Shown here piece after piece: positions 34,345 through 46,216 of a DNA stretch of 64,000 bases. This DNA is from Biscogniauxia marginata (taxonomy: Eukaryota > Ascomycota > Sordariomycetes > Xylariales > Xylariaceae). The notes below the pieces were generated by a model. The model saw only the letters and a list, made by a program, of their open reading frames with translations, did not search any database and was not told the origin of the DNA. The stretch is from positions 23,511 through 87,510 of the forward strand of contig MU404193.1 of NCBI GenBank assembly GCA_022695795.1, in the 5' to 3' direction. The stretch's first letter is position 1; every line of letters starts with the position of its first letter. The translations under genes and the position numbers were made by a program.

Positions 34345-35360
34345 ATGGCGAATGAAGGGCCACAGGCAGCCAACGTGCCATTACAATGGCCACCACAACT
34401 ACGACAGGCTTACTGCACCAGACATTTCACCGAAACGGAAATTCGAATGTATTTCATGCTTGAGAACTGTAAGTTTGCAGAAGTGATATCCAAGCTAAAG
34501 AAAGAGGCACCAAAGCCCAAGAAATCTAGCAAGTGGCCTTCAGCGCCAACAAGAATCCAGCCATCCCGACGGGCTCGGGAGAAGGTGATTACTGAGAAGG
34601 TTGAAACGAAGAAAACGACGACTAAGCGTCGAAATGCGGCTCAACCAGACACAGGGGTCGACCCGGACAGAACGAGGGCCATCCTCACACAGTGTCGGGA
34701 GATACTCGAGATGAATTGTCCCTGGGAGGCATTCAGTGCGCGATTGACTTCGCGAGTAAAACGCATAGCCACACGGATCCAAGATGCGAAGAATGAACAA
34801 AAGGTAAGATATAACACGAAATACTGCCATATTCCAAACATGACATGTAACAGAGTACATAGCGGCCGAACGGGCAGGCCGACACGCCCCCGTACCGTAA
34901 CTGTCCCTTCGCCGGCGAATTGCCCCTGGAGTGTCGCTACTGTGGCTGGGATTCTGAGGTCCCCCAAGACCTCGGTCTACCGAGAAGACTAGCGCCGCCG
35001 GCGCCGATGCATTCGATCGAGTCCGAGAACATCCCCATACACCAGGTCGGCGAATTCGGCGGTGTTACGTTCGCCGTCGACGTGTGCGGGGATACGGAGA
35101 CGGTCATGCTCCTCAAGCTGACAGGCCTGATGGAAATTCTCGACGAAATCCAAACAGGTAAACGCCAGAGCACTGCGAGTGGGGATGCCGCGATCAGAGA
35201 AGTGGATGCCGCCGCCACCGCTTCTGCTGAGAGGTTGGCAGTAGATACGACGAGCACCGAAGTGAAGCCCAAGAAGAGGGGCCGACCTGCTACCTCTGGC
35301 AACACGGACGAAGGCGAGAAAAGGGCCAAAACACGAAACAAGAGGAGGAAAGTAGGATAG
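34345..35360 (+). CDS. Hypothetical nuclear protein with an AT-hook
   Basis: Two exons, 34345-34803 and 34863-35360, join in phase 0 across a 59-nt intron (GTAAGA...ACATAG) to give 318 residues. The alternative CAG acceptor nine bases upstream would run straight into a TAG, so the ATAG acceptor is required. The N-terminus (about 20-60) is a compact charged segment (FTETEIRMYFMLENCKFAEV) followed by a Lys/Arg-rich region. A small cysteine cluster (C167, C177, C180, with RYCGW) may bind metal. An AT-hook core, KKRGRP, is at 290-295, and the basic tail (KRAKTRNKRRKV) looks like a nuclear localisation signal. I do not recognise the family. DNA binding in AT-rich minor grooves is inferred from the AT-hook alone. 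Confidence 0.7.
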
Positions 35361-37808
35361 AGGTATGTATATATATCCAACGACAAGGCCAGTAATCACG
35401 TTATATGTACGCTCTGTCGGCCGCTAAGCGGCACAGCTTGCTAGACACGACATCGACGCAAGACGAAGAGCGCAAGACATCTGAGGACTGTAGTTACAAG
35501 AGGTTGAATGCCGGAATTAACTTCCCACTTAAACGCGGAGAACAATTCAAGACAAGACATACCAGTATGTATACCTGTCAGATAACGAGTCCAAGTCTCC
35601 ATCCCAGGTGCACGGGTAGAAGTCAACGTATAGCAGTACGACTCATACATGGGTTAGAAGCTGTAGCTCTAGAAGGAGGGTATGAAATGGGGGGCCCATA
35701 TTATGATATCATCCCAAGATAGCAGCCCCGGATGTTTGCGTGTCTTTGTTACTTTTTGTCATATGCCTAGGCTGGTAAGTAGCGAGTAGTATTTCCTTTA
35801 TACACATATGCTGAAACAACAGTATTTCCTAAGACTACGTGATAGAATACCCGTATGTAATTGTTCCAGGTGGAGGAGGACACCCAGGAGAGCCGTATGT
35901 GAGTAGATGATGGCTAAGGATGGCGAAGCAGAAATTCGGATATTCTATCGGATGTTCAATGGGAAGTTTGCTTGCATCTTTTCTTATTTGCTTCTTTAAT
36001 ATCGACTTGTGGGGGGGTCTGGGTGATGATTTCAGGGGCAACTTCGTGAAGGCTAATTTGGAGTGAGGAGGATACACATATAGAGGGCGATAGCGTTTCA
36101 GTTAGATGCATAACATTAACTGAAGTCTTCGAAAGATTCTACCATTATTGATACGCACAATGCAGATGAGAATTTCACAATAGGGGTATATTCATCATGG
36201 TGCGTTGATGACTGTCAAGGCCACCGAGGTAATAGTTTTAACAGAAGTCCTGCTTGTATTGCTACCAAGTCCTCGCAGTCAAGAGATGCATGCTTGGTGC
36301 AGGTGGAAAGAGGTCCGACTGAGACAGCAAACCCCTTGATGATGGCGAGTAGTTAACTATTGTAGTCGTCCGAAGAAACTAGGAGGAGGGTCGAGGTGAC
36401 GGTGTCGAATGACACGTACCACCTGGTCCATTTACTGCCTCAGGTGGTACATGTATATTGATATTAGTTAGGTATAGGTAGTTGATATAGAGCACCCAAG
36501 GAACTCTTCTAAGAGCACGGCTGCTAGCATTCATAGTGAGTACCTATGTGTTAATACAGCAAGTTACCAGCCCCTTGGACCCTGAAATATGCTGTGCGAC
36601 GTTATTAGGTCCGGCAGCTTATCGGGACATGCAGGTATCATATCATGCCGTTTCGTGTAAAGTTGATGTGGACGTATCGGAGCCACGTCGATGGGGCCGG
36701 CCCCTCGGCTCCATAATATGGTATAGAGAGGACCGATGGAATCCGTCCGCGGCCGATCGATCAAAGTAAAATGGATAGCTACAATGTAGGTATGCAGAAA
36801 AAGCTAGGCAGATCTTATCAGCAATGGCGGTGTGTATTGACGGACCACGAGCTAGTCAGAGGGGAACGAATAGAAGGTATTGATAAAGCTGGAGGTGTGG
36901 CAGCACCGCACTACCCGGTGGCCAGAACACGGGTATAGAACATAGTCCGCCACCAATCAACGAGGGGGGGGGGGACCTGTAGCATCAAGTACCGAGCAGT
37001 TGATCTGGCTCCGCTTGCTGGGCTACCAATATGGAGGGAAGTCGATTCGAAGACAGCGAGGCGATTAGGTAAGAGGTCGTGGGGTGAACAGTCCCTATCG
37101 TTGGGAGAGAAAGGGTACTGATGATGCATGGTACGTTACAACGTATAAGGCTTGAGCAACCACTGGCTCTAACATACGACTCTCTGGGGGGCGAACTCTG
37201 TCATTTGCGATGAGCTGGTGTGTTGCACCATGATCGCTCCATCTTTGAATCTACTGCTCCTTTTGTCTTGTGTCTTTCAGGTAGTTTTGTCTTGGGTTGG
37301 CCAATGACGCGGAACTAGACGGATAGCGTCTTTTTCTTGTGCCGTGGCGGCATTTGGACAAGACATGCAAGATTCGAGGTTGGGCGAGACAAGAAAGTTG
37401 AGGAAGATAAAAAGGGCACAAACCACGCAGGGCCGCAGTCGCAGGGTTTGGTGAGGAGAAAGGAAGAAGGAAGAAAGAAGAAATCAATGGAGTAGGTAAA
37501 TGGAGTAGGTAACAACATTGGAAGGCGAAGTGAAAAAGACTTTGTACCTAGCGTTGTCATAGTGTTAGGCAGTGTTATCATCTGTGAAATGCGTAGGGCC
37601 ATCTTTTCCTGGTACGCCCCACCCGATTCCGCACACGGTTAGTCTACCGTCTTCAGCCACTCCTGATGTCACTTCCTCTGCGTGACTTGTGCGGTCTGCA
37701 GGCGACAAGAGCCACCAACGCTGTCGATTTCTCGCAGAAAAAGCGCAACCCGCATAAACCACGCAGCTGTCTTTTGTGGATTTCCGATTCCTGGCAGGCC
37801 TCATCGGT
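35361..37808. other. Intergenic region
   Basis: About 2.4 kb without a supported gene. Minus-strand ORFs around 37251-37889 overlap the metallothionein promoter and are not convincing. Notable small features are a hairpin at 36412-36454 and an 11-base G run at 36964-36974. Confidence 0.45.
36412..36454. repeat. Short perfect-loop hairpin (inverted repeat)
   Basis: Arms of 14 bp, ACACGTACCACCTG and the reverse complement of CAGGTGGTACATGT, differ at one position and flank a 15-base loop. It is in gene-free DNA. It could be a degenerate miniature element end or a chance hairpin. Confidence 0.55.
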
Positions 37809-37815
37809 TATAAAA
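37809..37815 (+). promoter_or_regulatory. TATA box of the metallothionein gene
   Basis: TATAAAA lies 161 bp upstream of the metallothionein ATG. The leader between them is rich in CAACATC/CATCAAC repeats without G, typical of strongly transcribed fungal 5' UTRs. I found no confident metal-response element. Confidence 0.6.
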
Positions 37816-37975
37816 GGGCCAACTTGCTGCCCTAACTCCTCCATCCCGTTCCCTCTCCCATCACCAACAACCTCAACGTCAACATCCACATCAACATCAG
37901 AATCAACATTTCTTCTCTACGGACAACCTCGACAACAACACGGTCTACCATCAGATCCAACCAAGCTCATTCAAA

Positions 37976-38146
37976 ATGAAGGGAGACTGCACTTGCTCTG
38001 GCGACTCGGGCTGTAAGTAGCATTCCAACCCCGCTATCGTCACTACCCCGCTCTGCCAACCACAAAGCCATCGTCGTCTTCACGATAACTAACACACTCC
38101 TCTCCCTGCAGGCACATGCGGCACTGGCTGCTCTTGCGGCAAATAA
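37976..38146 (+). CDS. Mini copper-type metallothionein
   Basis: A 23-residue protein too small for ordinary ORF scans. Exon 1 is 37976-38012 and exon 2 is 38112-38146, joined across a 99-nt GTAAGT...CTGCAG intron that splits a Cys codon. The product has six cysteines at 5, 7, 13, 15, 19 and 21, that is CxC-x5-CxC-x3-CxC. This is the spacing of the Neurospora crassa copper metallothionein, which has a further seventh cysteine absent here. No aromatic residues are present, as is usual in the family. Expected role: cytosolic binding of Cu(I) or related ions, for detoxification or metal storage. A strong TATA box and G-poor leader suggest high expression. The intron within the cysteine array is in the position reported for the Neurospora gene, from memory. 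Confidence 0.85.
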
Positions 38147-41100
38147 GCGATACCCTCCATTACCAACCACACATCGAAGGAACAAGAGCCAAGCTACCTT
38201 TCAAGTTTCGATTCTTCGTTAGACCATCCTAGGGTATCGAGACCGTTTCAATCATCGTTCGGCATGATACATCCATGAGAAACATGCATGTGTTGAGGGG
38301 AGTTTGGGGGACGTTCGCGAAGTTAGGGTTGGGTTTCACGGATTTGATATTCTAGGGGACAGGGGAAGAATGGTCATCATTGTAGAACTCGGGATCCAAC
38401 GAGTTTACCCAAGTCAACGCTCCTTACCTACCTATCAATACAATTTTCCCACATGGTATTATTGCTGCTGCATCTGGCCTTGCCATCGAACGTGAACCAT
38501 ACCTGATTGGATCTGCTCGGCCTCGTAGACTTACCATAATATCGTGAGTAAGCGTTACCTAAGGTATTTTCAGTACTGGTCGTGAAATATATGCAGTAGA
38601 TCAGAGCTACAGCCCACGAGGTATTATGAATTGATGCTTCGGAGGGAGGAACTAGGTAAATATAACCACTTTATGTCGCTATTATTATGTAGTATAAGAA
38701 GTCCAGCTTAACCGTAGCTAAATTCGTAATCTTTCTAAATGGATGACAACAGATTGAAACTAGATGATACCATCCATGTATACGAACTGGTCCGAAGTGG
38801 AGACTGGATGTAGTACCTTCAGCAGAACGCCAACATTGCGATATCATAAGACACATTGTCAAATCACTGTGATTTCCAGTACGGAAAGCATACTACGTAT
38901 CTGATCGTCAGTGTTAATTACCACCCCCCCTTAGTCTCCTTCAAAGTCACAATCATTAGCCGAAGCTGATTGTGAAGTAATACACTTACCACCCCAGACA
39001 AATAATCACTAGATGATATCTATTCGGGAATGTATCTACGACTTGATCTTTCTCGTCAGGGCCCACCAAGTACTTATATTTCCTAGTTGAGAGGATGGCC
39101 GTATCTCGACTTGGTGGGGAGGATTAATGCAGGGAATCCTCTCGACACTTTCTAGAATGTTCGGCATCATCGACTTCCCCAGCTCGGAGGGAGGCACAAT
39201 CTCCAGAACTCAGGATTACGGAGGTGATTACTTGCATTTGAGCAGGTTTGAACTGTAAGATTAGGCGTGTAGTTTACATACCAGCAAGCAAGCAAGCAGA
39301 AACATGGCCTATTCAGAACAGATTAGCGGTTGGGTTTTCTTCTTTTATCGGATCTACAGTCAAGTATTGGGGCATAACAAAATTCTGTAGACATTTCAGC
39401 TTTTTTCATGTTTTATAGAGTTACCAAAGCCTAAAAATGACGGCAGACATGGATATCCTAGATGTCACAGAGCAGCCACACATTTAGTAAGACATTGCCA
39501 TTCCGGCCCACGAAGGATTTCTTTAACAGGCATATTTGTCCAGTTGCACCTCAAGCCCAGTTACGAATTTCTGAGGACAGCACGTTCGAGAGGCATCGTA
39601 CAGGAGTGACTCCGATATTCCGAAAATGTACCTAGTTTCTTTGATAACAAATTCAATAGCAACTACATGACACGGCATATCGTACGCATAGTAAGATATA
39701 TCTATCTCTTTTCTACTACCAGTACTGCCCCGTTTTCCCGGGTTGCCAATATTAGATAAGGTATATGATCTCTTCAAACGTAACTGGTGACTCCTGGTTC
39801 AATCCGAGGCACAGCACCAACTATTGTCTAGGTACACCTCGAAAGCCATCTCCCTACTTCTCCATACGTTGAAACTTAAAATTTATTGAAGTATTTGTCA
39901 TCCTCCTACTGCTCCAGCTTCATTGTGTATTGAAGGATGCTGATAGCGAACAATTCCTATCCCCGACGCTAGTTTAAAGCTCACATATGCCTCTTCGAAT
40001 TTATGCCATGGGCTTGTCCTCGCTCGAAACGAGCCCTTCTGTTACATCTCAAGATGGCTACACATTTTCTAATGTCTACTCTTATTCCAGAATTCGACCA
40101 TCGGGTTCAAACCACCACCTTTGAAAGTATCAAGAACCAGGTTCAAGAGTATCCTGTCAAGTCGCCGTTTATATCGTAAATTTTGATAGTAGACGCCTAT
40201 AGTGATGAAGAGCGCAGGCTTTAAAAGGCTATTTGGGAATCATGGGGGCTATTTAGGCGCAAACGGGCCATCGATCCACGTGTCTGGAGTTCTAACTCTT
40301 TCGGAGATCAACAAATATTATCAACTCCGTGTCATGACATAGAAAAGCTTATTATATTAAATAACGAGGCTGCCGACTTTTCAAGAGTAGGCAGAAAGTT
40401 GTCGTGTGGATAGATCGACAGGTACAAGGCAGGTACATGTCACCCAGGGGAATAAAGGGGCTATTAACATGCAAAGGGCACTATTTTCCAAATATTTATA
40501 GTTTTATTTCCTCGCCTAATTACTACGCTACTACTGCTTTATATACTAAGTATATCGTGACACAAAATTATTCTTATATAGTTCTATACAGCTTCTTATA
40601 TATATATGCCTAAGCTAGTAATCGATATTTCTGGTCCTGTCCTGAATTAATCCGCCTCCTTTAATCTTCATAATTCATCGTATATTAACATGCTAATTGA
40701 TACTTAGATATGTCGCGTAATGTAAGGGGTCTAGAATGGTTGGCCTCGGAGCCAAGGGTATAAGGAGGACAGGACCAAGAGCAAGCTAGATATAAAGGGG
40801 GTCCTGTGCGTTCCGGAAGCCTCGAGGATCTCTCCAGTAATTATACTAATCCTAACAACAACCCCATACTCCCATTACTCCCATTACTCCCAGTCTTTTA
40901 TGCACCATTCCCTTGACATAAAAAGCCCAGGAGAACATATTTTTACATAATAACGTCCACAGGGGTTTCCGCGATACTGAATTCCCGGATACCCATCAGT
41001 GAATGACACTACAGTTTATATTTTTAAGGGGGTTCTGATATGATCATATAACTAGCTACCTAATGCCAGCTACGTTTAGTAGCTATCATTGGAACAAAAA

Positions 41101-42260
41101 TATGCAGAGCATTGTTTGTACCATTTGCCGGTACATTGTACCTAAGAATTAGGTATAGCCCATTCAAGGCATTATACCACTTCTTCTAAGGAGTTCCATC
41201 TCCATGGCTACAAAAAGAGAGCTAATTAAAAATACAAAGGTACCTAGTCATCCTTACACTAAATGGCCTACGGGTGGTGACGAAGCTTGTTGCGGAGGAA
41301 CGACGAGCTAGGAGTAGCCAGAGCAACAAGGCTGGGGACTATTTTGTCTACCTATCTCGATTTGTCTGCTCATCTACACTTCTATGCTAAAACTTTGATC
41401 TTAAGGCAGGCCTTGTACTAACTAAATAAAGATTGAGATGTTCTTAAGAATATATCATGATGTTTTTAGGCAATATTTGGTTACCAAGGGCTAGAGAAGT
41501 AGCAATATAGCTGGTTAGAAATAGGTATTAATAGGGGAGGGAGAAGAGACACAAAGACTCAGCGATGTTGTTGGAGATGTACCTCAGGTGAATTATTGCT
41601 TGCGTTCGCCAATGTTGGCGGCAGAATGTTGATGGTGACTGTGACCGCCCTCTTGCCAGAAACCTTTTTTTATCACCAACGTTCTTGTCGTTCTTGTAGA
41701 CTTCTTCTCATCCGCACCCTCACACACTCCTATTTCCCACTACACCTTTCCCACCACATCTTTCTCGCACAACCCTTTCCCACGCAACCTCTTTCTCCCC
41801 TTCCACTCCCACTCGCATTCAACATTCTGACCTCGTCACTATGCACACTTCAGAGCAATCAGGATTCACAGTACAAACCTTTTAGGGCCACGCACATTCT
41901 GGTGACCTCAAATTTCCTGGTACGTTGGTATACCACTTGACTTTATTGCTCCCATCTCGTCGTCGCCTGTGCATGCACACTGCTGGACCACCTGCCCTAC
42001 CTACTCCTCTGTTCACACAAAATAGCAATCCTGCCCTTTTACAAAACCCTAAAACCTAATCCCATTTGTTTGTACCGTTTCTACGGTGCATCTCTACTTT
42101 ACACCCACTCACCTCGACCCTGTTCTCACACATGGTGTTTTCATCCCTTGACCACATTCTTGCACCCCTCCCCTTTCTCTCTACCTTTCAAATCTTCATC
42201 CCAATTTTGCAACCCTCTTTTTTTTTTCTTGCACGTCACCGAGGAATCACTGAATCACAC
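38147..42260. other. Gene-poor region
   Basis: About 4.1 kb with no supported gene. Composition is mixed; a 9-bp tandem (TACTCCCAT, nearly three copies) lies at 40867-40892. From about 41,640 the plus strand becomes C/T-rich, marking the promoter/leader zone of the genes that follow. ORFs at 41596-41940 and 42066-42398 lie in this pyrimidine-rich zone and look like leader sequence. Confidence 0.45.
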
Positions 42261-42861
42261 ATGGTCCAGTTGCGTGCTTTGCCGCACCCAGAGCATTCCT
42301 TTTTCGTGACCTCGGTACATCGAGCCCTATTGACTATTGGCATCACCCACAGTATACACAAAAATCACATCCCCAATTTCCTCCCACGACTTTGTTGATC
42401 AAGGCCATCTCTTTCGGCACCACCTGTCTGCTCCCGTGGGCGACTGCCTTGGTGAGCTCATCAGAGTTGACACACCTTATACCACGAGAAATATTTGGAA
42501 TCCACCGTCTCGGCACCAACAATTTCCTAGACCTCGCTGGTACCTCTCTGAGTGGTTTGCCATCAAACTCGCCTGCTCTAGCACTACTTGCAGACCGGAT
42601 ACTTCCCTTGGTACTCAATAAGGTACGCCATTATTTCTTCTTTAATCTCTCCCGTCTCAACCAAGCTCACCCAAACATGACAGCACGGCTCTAGTCATTG
42701 CATCTTGGCACCTGTACACCGTCGCCAGAACTACTAGAATTGATGATAAAGGTAAGTTTGGTATAGATAGTTAAACACTACTGTGACTATTACTTGTACT
42801 GACAATTTATACATAGGTCGTTGCTGAACTTCTTGGAGCAGCAGAGCTTGACAACCCCTAG
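42261..42861 (+). CDS. Tentative small spliced gene (124 residues) or spliced leader
   Basis: Four segments can be joined in phase 0 through canonical-looking introns: 42261-42314, 42404-42622, 42695-42751 and 42817-42861, ending at a TAG. The last intron (42752-42816) is very good: GTAAGT donor, TACTGAC branch site, ACATAG acceptor. The others use GTACAT/AAG and GTACGC/CTAG, which are weaker. The product would contain a hydrophobic stretch (AISFGTTCLLPWATALVSSS) near the N-terminus and a helical C-terminus (PELLELMIKVVAELLGAAEL). It ends 145 bp before the ATG of the next gene, so these could instead be non-coding exons of that gene's leader. I do not recognise a family. The last intron itself is more certain than the coding claim. 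Confidence 0.35.
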
Positions 42862-43006
42862 TCAACACACCCTCTTCCTTCTATATACTTGTGCACACCG
42901 TACCTACCATCACATCTTTCATCTATACTAGAATTGTCCCCAACAAGTCACCCCATTCCCTTTCATGAACACGTACTTTGATTGATCCTTTCAACTTTCA
43001 ATCAAA

Positions 43007-45310
43007 ATGTCCTCCCGTATGCGAAGAGATTGGGAGTTGCCCCCGCATACACCCACACGAACACAGCACGCGCATCGTACACAGCATGGTAGTCCAAGTG
43101 CAGACGGGAATTTTGATTTCCCTAGTTTCCACCGGTACACCACAAGAACAACATCCAGATCTTCACGTACACAGGATGTGCTCCGGCAAGTTCGGGAGCC
43201 TGGCCACTCTCGTTACCACACGAGTCGCCATATTTTCCATCCAGATAGTACTCCTCCGCGTGAGGGATGTGAGGGATTTGACGCTGGGTGTGGGCAGTCG
43301 GGTTCTCGTCCAACTACAGAAAGTAGCCAAGTGACAAGCAACTCAGGACAGCGCCAGCAGCCTCGTGATATCACTCTCCATGAAGTTCAGTCGATGCCTA
43401 TCATACCTGTCACCTCTACGACTGTGCCGCCTACGCTCCCGGCACCGGCCACAGGCTCGTATGTATATTTTCCTCCGGCCCCAACCGCACACAGAAGTGA
43501 GAAAGGTATGATCTGGTGGGTTAGCGTCCCGAAGGACAAACTCCTCGAACTCCTGAGGACAGGAGAGCATATCTGCGCGGGTGCCATTGCGACAGCAGTT
43601 CTAGTCATTCTTGTCTTCAGGTCTGACGGGCCCAACCACCTCTACTCGGCTGGCAACATTGCTGCCGTTGCCATCGGTAGTATGCTCGTCGCTGGTTACG
43701 TGATTCATCAAGCTGTCCGCTTCTGGGGGCACGGCCTTGTGAAAAAGGAGGAGTGGGTTGAGATGGGAGTCTACGTTCATCACGATGCCCTCAGGCAGAA
43801 GCACCGCGGGCTGTTCAAGAACCCCTTTGTCAGATTCGCGACACGTGATATTCGAACCATGAGCAATGGTAATCAAATCTTTGACGTGGCGAGGGCATTG
43901 GAGGCTGGCCAGCTTGCAATTCCTCAACCGGCTCTCCTCAGAGACCATGACCGTCACAGCGGAAATGGACATTTGAGCAACAACGCACACCAAGGCAGAA
44001 GAGGCTACGATAATGGTGAACATGTTCAGAATCGTGCAGGCCCTTCCCAAAGCAATCAGCCTATGCATGACGGACAGACAGTCGGCGAAGGATCCATATC
44101 TGTGGTCAACGAACCGCTGGTACAAGATTGGCAGTTGGTTCAGAGTCCTGCAAACACCACCCAGATTGGCCTTGCTCAAACCACATCGCCATACACAACT
44201 GACGCCCAACGCCGAGAGTTCGCGCAGGCACATGTGGAGTCTGAGACAGCCACTATCCAAAGACTGTTCGACAAAGCACAGGCTCCTGTCAGAGCAGTCG
44301 GCGCAGAGAGCCTGGCCGGCTCCAACTCAAAGGGATCATCAATTCAAGCTCATGAGCAAATGAGCCCAGTTAGTCTGCAGCGCAACGAAGAAGGAGGCGA
44401 GTATTTTGTTGTCGGCTCTGATGAAAGTTCCAGACCCTCCTCTGCGTCAGTTCGAAGTTGTGGCTCCGGAGTCAGTGATGTTGTCGAGTTGGTCCAACCT
44501 ATTTCCAATAGAGATACGATGAACTCAAGCCCGCAGGCCTCGTCTGCATACTCGTCGGAACATTCTCCAACAGAGGAGATGTCACCATCGCCGGAGCCCT
44601 ACAGCCCCTTGAGCAAGCGACCAGTATCTCAAATCTCCCAACAGCCCGCACGACCGCCTCTACGCTCGCACACCACCATCGTCACTGAGGTGGGCACCCC
44701 GGAGTCTCAGAAGACCGGCTACCGAGCTTGCAGTAACAGAAGCGCCAACGCAAGTAGCAGCAAGGGCCGTATCCGCCAGTTGCATGAGCCAACCTGGTCT
44801 TACACCAACGAGATCCAACAGTTGAAGAGTCGTGAGACCCAAGAGCAGCAAGTCCAGGCCACCCCAAAGGGCAAGGCTCCTGCCGCTCGAGTAGACACGA
44901 ACCAGAGTTTCGGATATCGTCGTGACGTTCACATGGCCAGTACCGCTGCTGCTGCCGCGACCACTTCCCACGAGATGCACAGCGACACGTCCAACGGCAA
45001 CATCGGCAGAAGCAACACCAACGGATCCGCAGCTAGTTCCATCCGTACCAGTGAGGAGATCCGACGCCACAGGGCGGAAACACTGGCGATTCTTTGTGGC
45101 GAGCCACTTCCCATTCGCTCTCCCCCGAGAAGCCAGGCCCCTCCGTCTCCGTCTCCATCTCGATCGTACGGGTCCCTTGGTCGCGGCGGACAATTAGGAC
45201 AGCGTCCTCTACCCGCTACCCCCTCTCGGATTTACTTCAGAGATGGACGCCACATGACTCCTATCACGGAGAAGAGCGAGGCCTCTTCCCACAGGGAAAC
45301 CTTCTTTTAG
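43007..45310 (+). CDS. Hypothetical two-helix membrane protein with long disordered tails
   Basis: A single-exon ORF of 767 residues. Residues 1-165 are disordered and rich in Ser, Thr, His and Arg. Two hydrophobic segments follow, about 188-204 (ICAGAIATAVLVILVF) and 214-236 (AGNIAAVAIGSMLVAGYVI), separated by a short polar loop. A conserved-looking amphipathic block comes next (about 240-300, with KKEEWVEMGVYVHHD). The rest, to 767, is Ser/Pro/Gln-rich and likely unstructured, with many possible phosphorylation sites. I know fungal membrane proteins of this architecture only as uncharacterised. The start ATG is in the context AAAATGTCC, and an upstream spliced leader is likely. The antisense ORFs at 43601-44260 and 44660-45193 are shadows. 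Confidence 0.8.
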   Translation: MSSRMRRDWELPPHTPTRTQHAHRTQHGSPSADGNFDFPSFHRYTTRTTSRSSRTQDVLRQVREPGHSRYHTSRHIFHPDSTPPREGCEGFDAGCGQSGSRPTTESSQVTSNSGQRQQPRDITLHEVQSMPIIPVTSTTVPPTLPAPATGSYVYFPPAPTAHRSEKGMIWWVSVPKDKLLELLRTGEHICAGAIATAVLVILVFRSDGPNHLYSAGNIAAVAIGSMLVAGYVIHQAVRFWGHGLVKKEEWVEMGVYVHHDALRQKHRGLFKNPFVRFATRDIRTMSNGNQIFDVARALEAGQLAIPQPALLRDHDRHSGNGHLSNNAHQGRRGYDNGEHVQNRAGPSQSNQPMHDGQTVGEGSISVVNEPLVQDWQLVQSPANTTQIGLAQTTSPYTTDAQRREFAQAHVESETATIQRLFDKAQAPVRAVGAESLAGSNSKGSSIQAHEQMSPVSLQRNEEGGEYFVVGSDESSRPSSASVRSCGSGVSDVVELVQPISNRDTMNSSPQASSAYSSEHSPTEEMSPSPEPYSPLSKRPVSQISQQPARPPLRSHTTIVTEVGTPESQKTGYRACSNRSANASSSKGRIRQLHEPTWSYTNEIQQLKSRETQEQQVQATPKGKAPAARVDTNQSFGYRRDVHMASTAAAAATTSHEMHSDTSNGNIGRSNTNGSAASSIRTSEEIRRHRAETLAILCGEPLPIRSPPRSQAPPSPSPSRSYGSLGRGGQLGQRPLPATPSRIYFRDGRHMTPITEKSEASSHRETFF

Positions 45311-46216
45311 GTTTCCTTGTCTTAACAAACCTACCCCCTTCGCATCTGTGTTAGATGCTTTTCCGGTCTTATCGCATGATTGTTTTTTTTTCTTTTAGTC
45401 AACACAGGTATTCACCTTGTCTGACTACCTAGTTACCGTTTCCCCCTTTTTTTTTTATCTTTCACACGTACATGATTGTACATGCTATTCTTGTCTGTGC
45501 CTGTCGAAACGTCGCACACACAGCATCAGGATGTGTGGCATGTTCTGCGCATAATGAGAAGATACCTCATAAGTCACTCGTTTTGTTTCTTTATCCTCCT
45601 TACCGAGTCGGCGATTCAGAAAGGGAAGAGAAAAGATAACAACAAAAAGAGTACACCATTTCGGCTCTACCATGATGAGGAACGATGATTAGCACGCTGA
45701 ATGAACGGAATTATACGATGCGATGCGACAAGACCAGTGGGCCCAGGAGGCTTACTGAATTGATGAATGATTCGAGACAGCAGAGAAAAAAAAACAAAAA
45801 CAAAAAAAGACAGAAGAAAAGACTCAAGGTGATGAGATACGCCGTAATTATGTTTGAATATTGAATCATCTGGCATGGGGGGAGGAAGAGAATCTTGCCA
45901 TGAATTTTGTATGGAATAGTTGCACTACGATTAGGGCACAGTTTCTGGCCATCTCTTGGTTTCTGGAAGTATAGAAGGGGAGGGGGGGATACAGGACCGG
46001 AGGTTGGATCATGGGCATAGACCCTTTGGTGGGTGCAATGTGTTGGAATACTCGGAATACTCGGACAGACTTTTCATGACTTGGTCATTAAGACCCGAAT
46101 CGCATCACTAGAGATGATGCCCAGAACTAGATGACCAAATGGTACACAGGGAATACACAATATGGGCAAAGGCTTAGTGTGTGAACTGACTTGTATGGGA
46201 ACATACTTGATCTAAC
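45311..46216. other. Tail-to-tail intergenic region
   Basis: About 900 bp between converging genes, with poly-T and poly-A runs at 45384-45460 and 45780-45815, presumably 3' UTRs. Small ORFs here have no support. Nothing else is seen. Confidence 0.5.

Noticed and set aside
39795..39825. GGTTCAATCCGAG, resembling a tRNA B-box
   Set aside because: No cloverleaf could be built around it and no A-box lies at the right distance.
43601..44260. 219-residue antisense ORF within the membrane protein gene
   Set aside because: The plus-strand frame is continuous over 767 codons with clear membrane segments; the antisense frame is a shadow.
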